Shown one piece after another: positions 33,524-44,518 of a DNA stretch of 64,000 nucleotides (positions are counted from its first letter, which is position 1; the number at the start of each line of letters is the position of its first letter). The translations under genes and the position numbers were made by a program. The notes beneath the pieces are model-generated. The model did no database searches and was not told the origin of the DNA. It saw only the letters and a program-made list of their open reading frames with translations. Source of the stretch: Xenoacremonium recifei (lineage: Eukaryota; Ascomycota; Sordariomycetes; Hypocreales; Nectriaceae); assembly GCA_012184525.1 (NCBI GenBank), contig WOFQ01000049.1:212645-276644 (forward strand). The letters are read 5' to 3'.

Positions 33524-36500
33524 CTAAGGCTTCTTGCCGCTGACATCCCTCTCCAGTCGTCTTTCTTGCCCGTTTGTCACCTTCACTGTCGAGATAGAGG
33601 CCGGGACTGACGCAGTTCTCGACTGCAATTCTTTGCCGTGACGCTTCCTAGCCTTCTCGACAAGCTTCTGCACGTCAACGATGCCCCTTGCTTTGGCGTT
33701 GCTTCCCGCTCCGCCGGGGCTTTCGGGTGATGGCAACTCCTTATTCGCAGAGGGGGAGATACGGCAAGCATCTGCATAGCTGAAAGAAGGTTTCTTCGCT
33801 GCTTGTAGGCTGCTGCCCGACTCGTGATTCGGAGAGGTTCGCTTCGAAGTCAACGACGACTCTATATTCGGGAACTCATCATCTGCCCACATGCTGGTAC
33901 TTTTCTGATGCGTGGAGTGCGCCGCGTCAACTCTCGACTCTTGCTGACCAGTTGACCCTGCTGAGACGGAGGCATACGTCCTAGGTAGACAAACTCGCGC
34001 CACAACTGAGCACCTGTCTTGTTCAGACTCACTATCATGCAAAAGGGTGTCCATAACAGGTGGGAGGGGTGCATCCTCGCTTAAGACTTCCTTTGGTGAC
34101 TCAATCTCAACCTTTAAGGCAGCAACAGGCTCTTGATGTTCTTCCTTCTTCTCGTCCCGGGAAGATGGCGGTTCAGCAGATTCGACAGACTGCTCTTGGC
34201 CTGCCGCTGTCTCAGTTTGGGTTCCTGAAGATCGCATTTGAGGTACTGTGGCCTCCTGGCACTCGGGTTCCTGTCCACTGGACAAAGAGGTTGTCTCCGG
34301 CGCAGCTTGACCCTGATTGTCAGCAACCTGTGTAGGTTCGTGATGGGTTACCACGGGCACTGCCGAAGATTGAGTTTGACCTGCCATATCCCGAGAAAGT
34401 TCCTTGGAATTTCTGGGATCGTGGGGTGTAAGTGGAACACCTGCCATTCCCGATGCCTGGCGAGAGAAATGGTTCGGCTCTTGATGAGGAAAGTGAAGAG
34501 GATTCATGTGAGGCGCGTGAAGAGGATTTTGTTGTTGAAACAGAGGCCAATGAGTCTGCACGTGTTGTGGAGGGAAGCGATAGGCCCCAGGAATGAAAGG
34601 AGGCTGCGGAACAAAGTTCGGCGCCGCTGCCACGTTGTGCATTTGCATCCAAGAAGCGCCTCGTTGATTCGGGAGCAGCCGAGAAGTGGGAACGAAAGAA
34701 TTAGGCGTGTACCCTGAGTACAGAGGTCTCTGGTTGGTGCGTGGATTGTCCTGGGGAGGCGACGTGCCGTGGCTCTTCACTGACCAGAACTTCCATTTCG
34801 ATCGCAGCGAGGGAGAAAGGACCGCGCTGATAGAGCCATTCTTCGTCAACAGGTAGCGTAGTGTCAAGGCTTCAGGAACGTGTCTTTCCTCGGCAAACCT
34901 ATCCGGCAGTTAGCGAACAGAGATGTAAGAGCGAACCTGGTTCAAGAACTCACCTCGCGAGAAACACATTATTCATATCCCTAACATTAGGAATCTCAAA
35001 TACGTCCTGGACCAGTCCGACCTGTTGGCTGAGTGCCATTTTCAACTCGCCCCTAAGCTTGAATGACTTCATATCAACCGGGGCAGTTTCCACTCGGATG
35101 TGTATGGTGCGATTTCTCTCCTCACAAGCCTCACAATGGCACGGTACATACGGTGCTGAGGGTCCCCTGACACTACTATTAGGACAGTTGTACCGGCCCG
35201 AGGGACCTCTGCCCGGTTGAGGGGGAGGGTGGTAGAAGGGCTGTTGGTTCTCTCGAGATGTGTCCATCGTTGCGTTTTGGTTCTTAACCTGGTATGAAGC
35301 GGCAGCCCGGTTATCAGTGAAGCCGCGACGGTTCACCCTAAGTTTTCCAGTTTGCTGAGCCCGGTTGTCGAAGGTGCTTAGGCCCATTTGATGCTGGCGA
35401 TCTGATCTACCGTCGCTGCTCGCGCGGTATTCAGCTCGGCTTGGGGATCCTTGCTGGACAGGTTGGCCCATTGGGAACTGTGGCTTCTTAGGCAAGTCGT
35501 AAAATGACTGTTGTCCGCCGCACAGCATCGACACGAATTGCAGTGGGTGATGTGGTAGAGGTCGTGCAGGACCGGGGGGAAACTGGTTTTGCGACGGAAC
35601 GCCATAAGGCTGCTGCGGCATGTTCCCGTTTGCAACATGGTGTGAGTAGCCCAATGGCTGCTTAGGCGAATAGAGCGGGTTGGGCGTTAGAGGGGGCGGG
35701 ATACGATCATGGGCCCTTTCCTGTAGAGGTGTCACGGTTATGCTGGGGATCCGTGACGGCCTCTCGTCGACGTTCTCCGTGGACGAGATGGCCGAGGCTG
35801 CATGCTAGGCAGTCGGCTCTGTCGCAGGAGATTGTCGCTCGCCATCGAAACCCTGCCTGGTAGGGGTCGCTTCATGAATGAATGGTAGCCGTTGAGTACT
35901 GAACCCCGCGGGAGCTGTGCGGTTCCCGAGACTCTCACCCGGCGACACTTCTTCCCGATCCAAATCAGGCGCACTCTTGGAGGGCGTGACAGGCTGCACA
36001 AGCGGCCTATCCTCGTCAAAGCATCCGGGTCCTGAAATGCTCTCAATGGGAGGGGCAGCCTCGGTTCCGACACTCGCAGGGGCTGACTGAGCATCGGCAG
36101 GCTCCTCGCTCGGGACATCCGCAGTGTCTACATTGCCAACACTGGGAGCTTGCTCAGAAGTGATGGTATGGTCTTCCGAAACGCTGTCTTCACCCTTCTC
36201 TGCATCCTTTTCGGCCAACCACTTGCGGACATAATCAGGGTTTGTGCCACAAACGATTATGGGCTTGGAGAACTTCTGAGGCGGAGTTGTAGGTGGCTCT
36301 GGGGTGATGTTGCAATCCGTTTCCTCCCTGTAACTAGCAATTGGGAAATCAGGCCATGTGTCTGGGCTTGGGATCTTGAATGGGCGCGCAGCTACTGATT
36401 GAAGGACCTTCATAGCCGAGGGTGGAGTCTGAATAGGGCCATCATAGGGCTCTGGGAGACCGACAGATCGTCTCAGTTCCTCAACCGCGGACATGGCTGA

Positions 36501-37691
36501 CTTGGCCGGCGAGACTGCATGCACCGATCTGCGGCTGGCCGGGCTGGCATGGGGGCTGGGCTGGCTGTTCCCGCCATTGTCATGGAAGTTGTTCTCAACG
36601 TTCTGGTACATGACGGTAGGGGGTTGGGGCGAAGTCATGACATCCGATAGCGTAGGCGAGGGAGGAAGTACGGCTGCCGGACCAGCCTGGGGAACGCCAT
36701 TCCAGGGGTAGGGGATTTGGCCAGCTATGTCTTGTCAGTTCTGTTACAGTGACAAAAGGCGAGTGTCTGTAGACTTACCAAGCCAATTTTCAACGTCTCC
36801 GTCTTTGTGGGATTGCTCAAGATACCTGGGTGCGGTTGCTCTCAGAGATCCATTTTGGATAACCAAATTCCGACGGTATGCTAGAGCATTTTCCAGGCGG
36901 CTCTCATCTTCACTGCTGAGATTGCCCAATGCGACCCAATCTTGGTCCTGATTGAGGAGGTCCTTGATTCCTTCCCCGTCCCACTCCTTCAGCCTATTGA
37001 TGTTGCTCTCAGAGTGACACCAGAAATCAGCATAGGCTCCCACAACAACACCCGAAACGACCGGCAGGTGTAGGTCAATGTAGTCGTTCTCATGAGCCAA
37101 TGTACCGAGAACATTGTAAAGGTTGCGAGCGCCAAGATGATAGATGTCGTAGGTATCGAAGTAGTCATGCAGCTCGATCGGCTCGAGGGGGGGTCTGATA
37201 TGCTGGACCTGCTCCCAAAATATCTTTCGAATGGAATTGGCAACTCTCTGGACCTCTTCGGCGCACCAAAGATGGAGCTTGCGGCGCATCTCGACATGAC
37301 GCTGGGTTCGCGGCGCTCGCTCACCATTACATGTCGAGAAAATGGCAGTGGCATTTGAGGGAGGATGGATGTAGAAGTCCGGAGAGAGCCAGTCCTCTTG
37401 ATAATCTTGAGAGACACCGCCATCTTCCGGACCGTCATACATGGTGTACTCCCAGGGCAGGCCCTTGGGATAGAGCTTCGTAAAGAGAGGCCGGAGCTCG
37501 CTTGAGGGGAGATCTTCGCTCATCCATTTCATCCCCTCCCACGGGAGGCAGCGCAGGTGTTGCACGCTCTGGAACGCCCTGCTCACCTCTCGCCTGCGCT
37601 TGACGTCGTCAGCAAGCGTGAATATGGGGATGGTCTGGTTTTGGGCGAGTCCCTGCGGCGGCAGCCAGTTCGGTGGCGGGCAGTTCGACAT
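32225..37691 (-). CDS. Long unknown gene with two in-frame UAG codons (candidate for RNA-editing restoration)
   Basis: Exons on the minus strand are 36779-37691, 34954-36724 and 32225-34898; both introns have GTRAGT donors and TAG acceptors and keep phase. The joined frame has 1786 codons and ends at UGA (32225-32227). It contains exactly two internal stops, both UAG: codon 611 (35805-35807) and codon 1353 (33524-33526). Read as written, it gives a 610-residue protein. The product is not recognised. Residues 1-300 look globular and Trp/Tyr-rich; about 320-800 are Pro/Ser/Glu-rich and probably disordered. A Cys cluster (CHCEACEER) is followed by an RRM-like beta-alpha pattern at about 830-915. 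The C-terminus has a poly-Lys stretch, then a Pro-rich tail. The second and third segments begin without an ATG near the stops, arguing against three genes. Either a pseudogene with two amber mutations, readthrough, or sexual-stage A-to-I editing of UAG to UGG. Confidence 0.7.
33509..33546 (-). promoter_or_regulatory. Predicted RNA hairpin with UAG2 in the apical loop
   Basis: In the transcript, GUCA pairs with UGAC, then after a 2-nt GC bulge GGCAAG pairs perfectly with CUUGCC. The enclosed 13-nt loop is AAGCCUUAGGAAC and contains the UAG. Confidence 0.5.
33527..35804 (-). other. Segment 2 of the amber-interrupted gene
   Basis: Codons 612-1352, directly in frame after UAG1; the 24 codons before the first possible GTG start are all sense. 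It contains the Cys cluster and the RRM-like region (RTIHIRVE, LVQDVFEIPNVRDMNNVFLA), which continues across the intron at 34899-34953 in phase (LAR|FAEERH). A long Gln/Glu/Pro-rich region follows. Confidence 0.65.
35785..35822 (-). promoter_or_regulatory. Predicted RNA hairpin with UAG1 in a 7-nt loop
   Basis: In the transcript, GCCG and CGGC form an outer 4-bp stem, A faces CCU in an internal loop, and CUGC pairs with GCAG around the 7-nt loop CUAGCAU. The stop codon is inside the loop. Its U and A occupy loop positions 2 and 3, the same places as U33 and A34 of a tRNA anticodon loop. Confidence 0.5.
35805..37691 (-). other. Segment 1 of the amber-interrupted gene (protein made without recoding)
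   Basis: Codons 1-610. It starts MSNCPPPNWLPPQ at 37691 and crosses the 36725-36778 intron in the phase WLAG. The first 300 residues hold a dense domain (HDYFDTYDIYHLGARNLYNV, DLHLPVVSGVVVGAYADFW) of unknown family. The rest is low-complexity, rich in Pro, Ser, Thr and acidic residues. If no recoding occurs, this alone is the product. Confidence 0.75.
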
Positions 37692-39043
37692 GGTTGGCTG
37701 AGATGATCAGAAGCCACCCAAGAATGTAAAGATGCTATACAGCCTTGTGAATACCATGACATAATTAAAAGAAGTGGCGGTTGCGCATAGTGTTCTAATC
37801 AGGACGGGAATGGGGCGGATGGTGATGGTGTCAAGCAGGAAGATGTTGATGATTAATAGCGAAGACAGAAGGGAGCTTGCTTACCTCGGAAGAGATTACT
37901 AGGATCAGACCAAAAGAAATCTGCAAGAGCAAAACAAGTCCGAGATTTCTGAGACAGGCACAGGTCAGCCGTTAAGTCCAAGAGCAGGGAAAGAGCCAGG
38001 CAGAAAGGCTAAGGCAGATGTCTCGTATCAAAACAAGTGCCTGAAGTTCGGATGGAAGAAGTCAGAAGAAACTTACCAAGCAGAAGGCCTCTGCTTGACG
38101 AAGAGAGGGGAACCAAAGAGAGAGAGATAGAGAAAAGAACTAGGTAGTTCAGGACGGCTGACATCGATGAGCTTGTGGGAGAGACCGAAGCCGTGTTGAG
38201 AGTAAGGCTGCGGTGTTGAGGGTAAGGCTGCGGCGGATAGAAGGGCGGTTTCGTGCGAATGAGGGTGAAGAAGAGAAGAGGATGGAAGGGAGCTCGTGAG
38301 AGAAGAAAAACAACAAAAGGTGCAAAATCAGAGTGGTGGTGGAGCAAGGCTGTGGCCAAACAGGTCCTCTCGGAGTGACGAAGTGAATCCGAAGTGAGTT
38401 CAGAGTGAACGTTTTTGCAGTGAATCACTGACGATCCGGGCCGACCGTTGCAGACGGGGAACGCCTCACTTATACCTGGACGGGCAGCCCTCGAGAGCAC
38501 GAGTCGACGACACTCAGAGGAAGCTATGAAAGCGAAAAAAGAGGGAAAGGAAAGGGACGAGATGAACACGAGCGCTGCCAGTTCAGCAAGAAAGCAAACA
38601 TTCACCAACCCAATATGCAGCTTGCCCCAGCTTGGGGGTTATTGCTTACCCATGCATCTGCAGCTTGCTCTAGTGTTTGCCCGTGTTTGCGAGCGCCATC
38701 GCCTGGACTCTACCAGCCCACGGCCCCCTGCATCGACTCGAGACGCCGCTGAGCGCCTCTTCATGTGATGTGAGGCTGTCACCACTCACCATCTGTTTGA
38801 CTTCGGGGGGGAGCAGCGTGGGTTGGGGCAGTGCGAGCAAGCAAGCAAACAACCCGGCTCGTCAGATCGGCTATGCAGGTACTTCCAAAAATTGAATCTT
38901 TTCATTTCGTCGTCTACCTACTTGTACACGGGAGTCCCGCCACCCGACGGGAGCCCTACCTTATACAGACAGCCACGCAGATATTTGCCAGATACTTCGC
39001 GGCGGGAGCGGAAAGTCGAGAGCCCTCGTAAATGACTGGGTGT
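37692..39043. other. Promoter and leader of the amber-interrupted gene
   Basis: Mostly non-coding. A 20-bp tandem duplication (GTGTTGAGRGTAAGGCTGCG) lies at 38193-38232. Read on the minus strand, the region is CT-rich in places, as expected of a leader. A 199-codon minus-strand frame at 38009-38608 is Ser/Leu-rich without motifs, and I treat it as leader sequence. Confidence 0.45.
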
Positions 39044-39563
39044 CTATTTTTGTGCATTCAGCAGCTTGAGGATCTCGGACTCGTTGTCGCCGGCAATCGC
39101 CTTGCCATTGTTCCAATCGACCACCTGTAGCGTAGCAAACACACATTAGCCTGCTGCAGCCCACACAAGCGGGAAGCTTCCCAGCCCACATACCACCGGC
39201 CGCAGAAAGTTGTCCTTGCTCTGTTTGAAGATGCGCAGCGCATCCTTCTCCGTGTGCGCGCCCTTGACCACGCTGGGGATCTTGGCCTTGCCGACGTACT
39301 CGAGGATGGTCTGCACCTGGTCCTCCGTGGGCGCGTCCTCGGTGATGTTCAGCTCGAACTGCTCGCGCGCGGGCGTGGATTCAGAGCCCGCGGTGGCTTT
39401 GGCCGAGGCCTGCTTGAGGAGCGAGGCCACGCGCACTGAGGCCGGCGAGCTGGCCTTGTGGAAGAGCGTGACGATGTCGAGGGTCTTGTGCTTTGGCCGA
39501 GGTTAGCTGTTGCGGCTTGGTGGCGTGGGACGGGCGAGGAGCGGGACAAACAAATCGGAACAT
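39044..39563 (-). CDS. Fmp46-like mitochondrial protein (DUF1687, thioredoxin-like)
   Basis: Resembles the small fungal Fmp46 family, putative mitochondrial redox proteins with a glutaredoxin/thioredoxin-like fold. Exons on the minus strand: 39552-39563 (12 nt, MFRF), 39194-39484 and 39044-39124, giving 127 residues. Motifs: TLDIVTLFHKASSPASVRVA, FELNITEDAPTEDQVQTILE, AKIPSVVKGAHTEKDALRIF and the C-terminal RPVVVDWNNGKAIAGDNESE. The very short first exon is chosen because it restores the typical start and a good GTTTGT donor. This makes it the least certain part. Confidence 0.8.
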
Positions 39564-40009
39564 TTTGGAGGTTTGTCGAAGCTGTACGTGGCGGTTTGCT
39601 GCAAGAAACTGAGGTGCAATCGCGGCGTGAGGGTTGGATGTGGTCGGCAGAAGGTTTGCCGATTCTGGATAGCTTCTGGAGCTCGATAGCACCTGAAAGT
39701 GCCTGGCCATGATGACTTAATGGCTTTCGGAATTATGGGTGGCCCGTGCGGGGCTCCTTCTTCGGTCTCTGATCATGGCAGGCAGAAGACACGGCATGAT
39801 CCATCCTCACAAACAAGGGACCGAAATAAGAGACACATTATTCAGTCGTCATTTGGATGTCTACCCAATCTCCTGAATTGTCGTATTGGTCACTCGATAT
39901 TTTACATGTTGCTCACATCGCTCAATCATAAGCTTTCCAGCGTCGTCACCCGACGTTCTCCCCCCGGCGAACTCCCGTGATCCATCCTTCACAACCAGCA
40001 CAGCATCAT
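39564..40009. other. Short intergenic region
   Basis: Promoter of the Fmp46-like gene and 3' flank of the desaturase. Nothing else seen. Confidence 0.5.
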
Positions 40010-41424
40010 CTACTTCTTCTGCGGATACTTGGCCTGGATCTGCTCCTCCGAGAACTTCCGCGTGAGCCTCTTCAGCAGCGCGACCCGGCCCTCCATCGTG
40101 AGCTCCATCTGCGCGCCCATCGGCACCAGGCACCGCGCCAGCGTCTCGTAGTCCTTGATCATCAGCCGGAACGTCACCATCAGGTAGTCGATATTGTGGA
40201 AGACCAGCGCGCTCTCGCGGGCGTAGATGTGCTTCTGCTCCAGGAATGACACCGGGTGGTCCCGCCAGTGCCGCAACGGGTTGAGGTGGTGTGATGTGTG
40301 GTAGCCGTCATTGTAGCAGAAGCGGTTGCTCTTTGCGCCTTGTTAGTCGGGGTTCTTTCAGAAGGCGTCACCTAACTTACAGCAACATCAATGAGCGTGA
40401 TGCTCGACCGGTAGTCTGAGTCTGGCTGCTCCTCATCCACAAATGCATGCTGCCCCCAGTTCCCAACCATGAGCCCGAACCGCATCAGAAACAGCGGCAG
40501 GAGGTACACGAAGAAGGTCGCGCGGCCATTGATCCGGCTGGCCACGTAATAGAAGCCGTAAGTGAGAAACTCGGATCCAGCGGCTTGAACCGCCATCAAC
40601 CTGCGGTTCTTGCGCAGAAAGTACAGCGGCAGGTCGAGCCAGATCAAGAAGTAGAACCGGCCGACGTAGTGCAGAAAGTGGAAGATGTCGTCTCGCTGGT
40701 ACCTCATCGTCGAAGACAGGTCGTCGGGCCCATTGCCCTCGACGTGATGGTGCTTGACATGGTGATAGAAGTAGGTGTTCCAGGTATGGCCCATCAGGGG
40801 ATCCAGCACGTACGGGAACAGCCGGTCGATGAGCCAGAACCGCTTTGCCAAGATGCCTCGCATGTGAATGTGTTGGTGCATCATCAGCGTGTAAGTGCCG
40901 ACGTAGTAAAACTGCATCGCCACGTGCAGTATCGCGTGCGGGTAGGAGAAGCTGTAAAAGAGATATGCTGCACTGGGTATCGTCGTGGTCAGGTAGATCA
41001 AGAGATGGGTCATCATGAGCACGTCCGTCTCATGGCGAACGGCGTTCCGCGCCCACGAAATGTACGGCTGAAGCACATATCTGTCGACAAAAGGGGGCAG
41101 TTTGAGAGATCCGAGGTCTACAGAGCAGAAGACGGTGGGCTCAAAGTCGGCGCTTGCGGGATTGTTCATGGCCTTGAGAGCAGCCACATCGCGCTCATCC
41201 TCCTTGCGCTGCGGAACAGGAGAACCCGCGGCCAGCCCTCCTCCCTCCGACTCCAGACACGTCGAGATGGCGCCATTGGCGTTGGAAACTGTGAGTCTGC
41301 GGCCGCTGCTGCTCGTTACCGTCTTGCCTCCATCGCGCGAGGCGGCAATGTCGTCGGCCAAGTTGCTCAGGAGAATGCGGTCCGCGCGTGTAAGTGCGGC
41401 ATCAAACACCAGGTGCTGCTCCAT
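40010..41424 (-). CDS. Membrane fatty acid desaturase/hydroxylase family protein
   Basis: A di-iron membrane enzyme of the fatty acid desaturase superfamily. Exons 40381-41424 and 40010-40330 give 454 residues. Three histidine clusters are present: HQHIHMRG (about residue 186), HHVKHHH (about 220) and HTSHH after the intron. Hydrophobic stretches lie between them (LLIYLTTTIPSAAYLFYSFS; FFVYLLPLFLMRFGLMV). The N-terminal 110 residues are soluble and Ser/Ala-rich, without a haem-binding cytochrome b5 motif. Substrate unknown: it could act on fatty acids, alcohols or sphingolipids. The intron splits just before the last His box, keeping ASNRFCYNDGYHTSHH in frame. Confidence 0.87.
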
Positions 41425-42613
41425 GACAGACGAACGGGAAGATGGGCAGGAATTGACGAAAGATTACGCCTGATCCAGCCTAGAAAGTCTTTCTTGGAAG
41501 ACCCCAAGACCCCCTTTGTAAGGATTTTTTTCCCGCTGCCAGATTATCTCCATTCTCTGCTGGGATCTAAATGCGGAAGCGTCCGTTTGTTTGCCGTTGC
41601 CCAAGCCCAAGCCCATTCGGGAGCGCAAATTGCCCCCGCCGGCGGTGTAGCGATTCAATTATTCCCACTTATACCGATGTCAGGGTGTCTCTGATCCCTG
41701 ACGAAAGCGTCGAATGAGAAGCCTGGGCCGCGAGGACCCTGGAGAGACTGCGAGCTGCCATTGGTTGGGCCGCCAGCCCCAGGGCAGAGATCCGTGGATC
41801 AGTTGAGTCGGCCGGCCGGTCGGCTTCTGTTGTTAAGTATGTAAAAGGAGAAGTGAAGGCGTTGGTATGAATTGAAGAGGGAAAAAGGAGCGTTGGCTAT
41901 AGGTACTGTTAATGACCGCATGTGCCACACAGCAAGCAGATTGTCATCGTCGCCCAAAGCCATTGAATCGTAGCTCTTGCAGATTTTAGGCACGAGCATT
42001 CATTGCCATTTCGGGCCTGGTTAAATCGTCGTTTGCACATCTCAATGAGTTATGAAGACTCCCTGCCTTAGTGCAGCCGCTGCAGCATGCAACGACATGG
42101 ATTTGTCCCGATATAACACGCGTTTGAACGATAAATTCCAAGAATGGTTCGATTTTGGTGAAGACATGCTGACCAAAAATCCATTCGGCACTGTTTCATA
42201 CGCGTACTGGTTGAGGCTCAGTCCTGCAGGGCAATTCCATCTCCCTGGCTTGTATTTTTAGGTCGCATCTCAACACAACACAGAAAACACTGATTATCAA
42301 AACGTGGGACAGCCGATCTCGGGAGATGCACCAAGATCTGGAATCGCTACAAATGCTCCGGGAGAGTCGATAGGCTTCCAATTGAGGCTCACACTGTTTC
42401 TATGACGTTGTGCAGTCCAGTCTTTGCCATAATCGCTGGTGACGTAGGATGAAGTAACTGGTGGAGCATCGCTCTGGGCGAAGATGGTGTCAGAGCAAGA
42501 TCATCTATAAAACAGCAGAGAACAAGTAAAACTGACATACGCTTTGTTTGACATCTAAATCCCCTCAATAATATCCGAATTTACTGAAAAACTCCTCTGT
42601 CTCAAACTTCAAA
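41425..42613. other. Divergent intergenic region
   Basis: Between the divergent desaturase and small hydrophilic protein genes. AT-richer than the coding neighbours. No supported gene or repeat. Confidence 0.5.
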
Positions 42614-43113
42614 ATGTCTGGCTACTCTAACGTCGGAAACCGTGGTGTCTACGAGGCTGGTGACCAGCGCAACGTCAAGGAGTCCGAACGAGAGACTGCA
42701 GAGAGATTTCACGAGGGCCAGGAGCACTCGCATCAGGCATTGGACTCGAGTTCGTTTCGGGTCTAACACCCCCATTGCATCGTCTTGATACTGACATTTG
42801 TACAGAGGACGAGCGATCCATCGCAAACCGTCTCGCCGCGGAGGAGGTACGTTACAGCGGCAATCCGTACCAACAAATAGAGACTAACCATACCAGCAAC
42901 GGAAAGAATCTTCTGGCGACGATTACGAGACCAAGCTGTTGAAAAAGGACCCTACTCTGCCGGTTCGTACATCACGAGGCTTGCCTCTTTGACATAATAC
43001 TGACCATTTGGTAGGCCAAGATGCATGGCAATGAGCCTTCCAGGGGCGCCAAGATTGATGCCAGCATCGAAGCTGAAGAGGAAGAGTATTTGAAACGAAA
43101 GGGCAAGGCGTAA
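42614..43113 (+). CDS. Small hydrophilic protein of unknown function
   Basis: Four exons (42614-42749, 42806-42846, 42897-42962, 43015-43113) join to 113 residues. It is highly charged and lacks hydrophobic segments: DQRNVKESERETAERFHEGQ, ERSIANRLAAEEQRKES, KLLKKDPTLPAKMHGNEPSR and a Glu/Lys-rich end. The composition resembles small stress- or conidiation-type hydrophilic proteins of filamentous fungi, but I do not recognise the family. All four joins keep frame with canonical sites, so the gene model itself is good. Confidence 0.82.
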
Positions 43114-44016
43114 ACGGATGTCACGTATTAGGGAACAACGTGTCAACATGACGATGTATAATTATACTAGCATCTAATGGAATCATAAAAATCACTAGCT
43201 ATCGCTGCACTTGCAGATCGAATGAAACAGTCTTCAACATATAGAGCCTAACTGATCGGGACCGTGTCGCATACGTAGGACATTCACTGTTTGGGATGGG
43301 CGGCTCGCGAGCGCTTCGTCTTGCGCGGCCAAACCAGGGCAGCAAGGGGTCGGTACGAGAGCGTTCAAAAATCTGCATCACTTGTAAATGTCAGCCAGGT
43401 TGTCTCCAAATTGAATGCCAAAGTAAAGAGGGAGAGATGTTGTTCTCAGAATATGTAAGAAATTGAATATCAGCTTTCCACCCGGCTTAGCTACTCCGGC
43501 GAAAGAGAGCCACCAGGTAGAATCAATCGCAAATTACCTCATCCTTGTGTGCAAGACAAAAAGAAGAGTTGAAATAGACTTACCATTCATTCAAATCACA
43601 AGCGTGGGCTTCGTTGTCATTTTGCCGTCAACTTGAAGCGGAAGAGCTTGGTTGGAAAAGAATGCAAGGCCCAGCCCAAGAAATTTTCCTTTTGAAGCTT
43701 CCGGGCCCGCGATTGGTCCGTGCAGCCACCCGGGTGATTGGCACCCCGGCACCGGCAAAACAAAGGTCCGCAAATTTTAGTTAGGGCACAGGATGATTTT
43801 CTGCCCGCACACTCAGATAGCCGAGCCCATCAAAAAAGTCGTCGGCGATTTCAAGGTGACGAAGCTTCAGCAACAACCACTCCGACCGTGACAATTTCAT
43901 CGACAATTGGTATGAACACCACCTTCCACACGTGCAGTTGATTTTCCACGCCTTCAACTGCACTGCCGCGACTCGAAGAATCTGGGCTGACCGGGCGAGA
44001 ACAGATCACCGACACA
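43114..44016. other. Intergenic region
   Basis: 3' flank of the small protein gene and promoter of the eL14 gene. No other gene supported. Confidence 0.5.
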
Positions 44017-44518
44017 ATGGGCGACGCTGTCATTGAGGGATCCAACTGGCGCCTCGTCGAGGTTGGCCGTGTCGTTGTCATCAACGGCAACCACCCCGAC
44101 GCTGGCAAGCTTGCCACCATTGTCGAGATCATCGACCACAAGCGAGTACGTTGCGAGCCGGAGTTCAGAGATGGAGGGAAAAGATATTGACCCACGACCG
44201 CAGGTTCTCGTTGACGGCCCCTCGTCAAACGCCAAGCTCGCCTCCCGCCGACAAGCCCTCCCCCTCACCAACTGCCTCCTCTCCTCCCTGTCCGTCGAGG
44301 GCCTGATCCGGGGCATGCGCACCGGCGCCGTCAAGAAGCTGTGGGAGAAGTCCGGCATCGACGCCAAGTGGGAGGAGACCAACTGGGCCAAGAAGCGGGA
44401 TCAGATCGAGAGGAGAAAGGGCCTCACCGACTTCGACCGCTTCAAGGTCATGCGACTCAAGAAGCAGCGACGATTCGAGGAGCGCAAGGCTCTGGCCAAG
44501 GTCAAGGCCGCCGCATAA
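44017..44518 (+). CDS. RPL14: 60S ribosomal protein eL14
   Basis: Large-subunit ribosomal protein. Exons 44017-44145 and 44204-44518 give 147 residues. The N-terminal KOW-like region reads WRLVEVGRVVVINGNHPDAG and KLATIVEIIDHKRVLVDGPS. The basic C-terminus includes LWEKSGIDAKWEETNWAKK and FDRFKVMRLKKQRRFEERK. The start MGDAVIEGSNW agrees with fungal homologues. Confidence 0.96.

Noticed and set aside
33524..33583. A 57-nt intron (GTGACA to CTTAG) that would remove UAG2 in phase
   Set aside because: The donor is poor and no branch site is visible. It does nothing for UAG1, so a single recoding explanation for both is simpler. Not fully excluded.
32225..37691. Reading the amber-interrupted gene as three separate genes
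   Set aside because: Segments 2 and 3 share the exact frame, have no ATG near their starts and no promoter-like spacing, and the codons directly after each UAG are open.
38009..38608. 199-codon minus-strand frame
   Set aside because: Ser/Leu-rich without motif. It lies just upstream of the amber gene and is better explained as leader sequence.
40447..41694. 415-codon plus-strand frame opposite the desaturase
   Set aside because: The minus strand has conserved His boxes and a matching intron. The plus frame is an antisense shadow with no recognisable domain.
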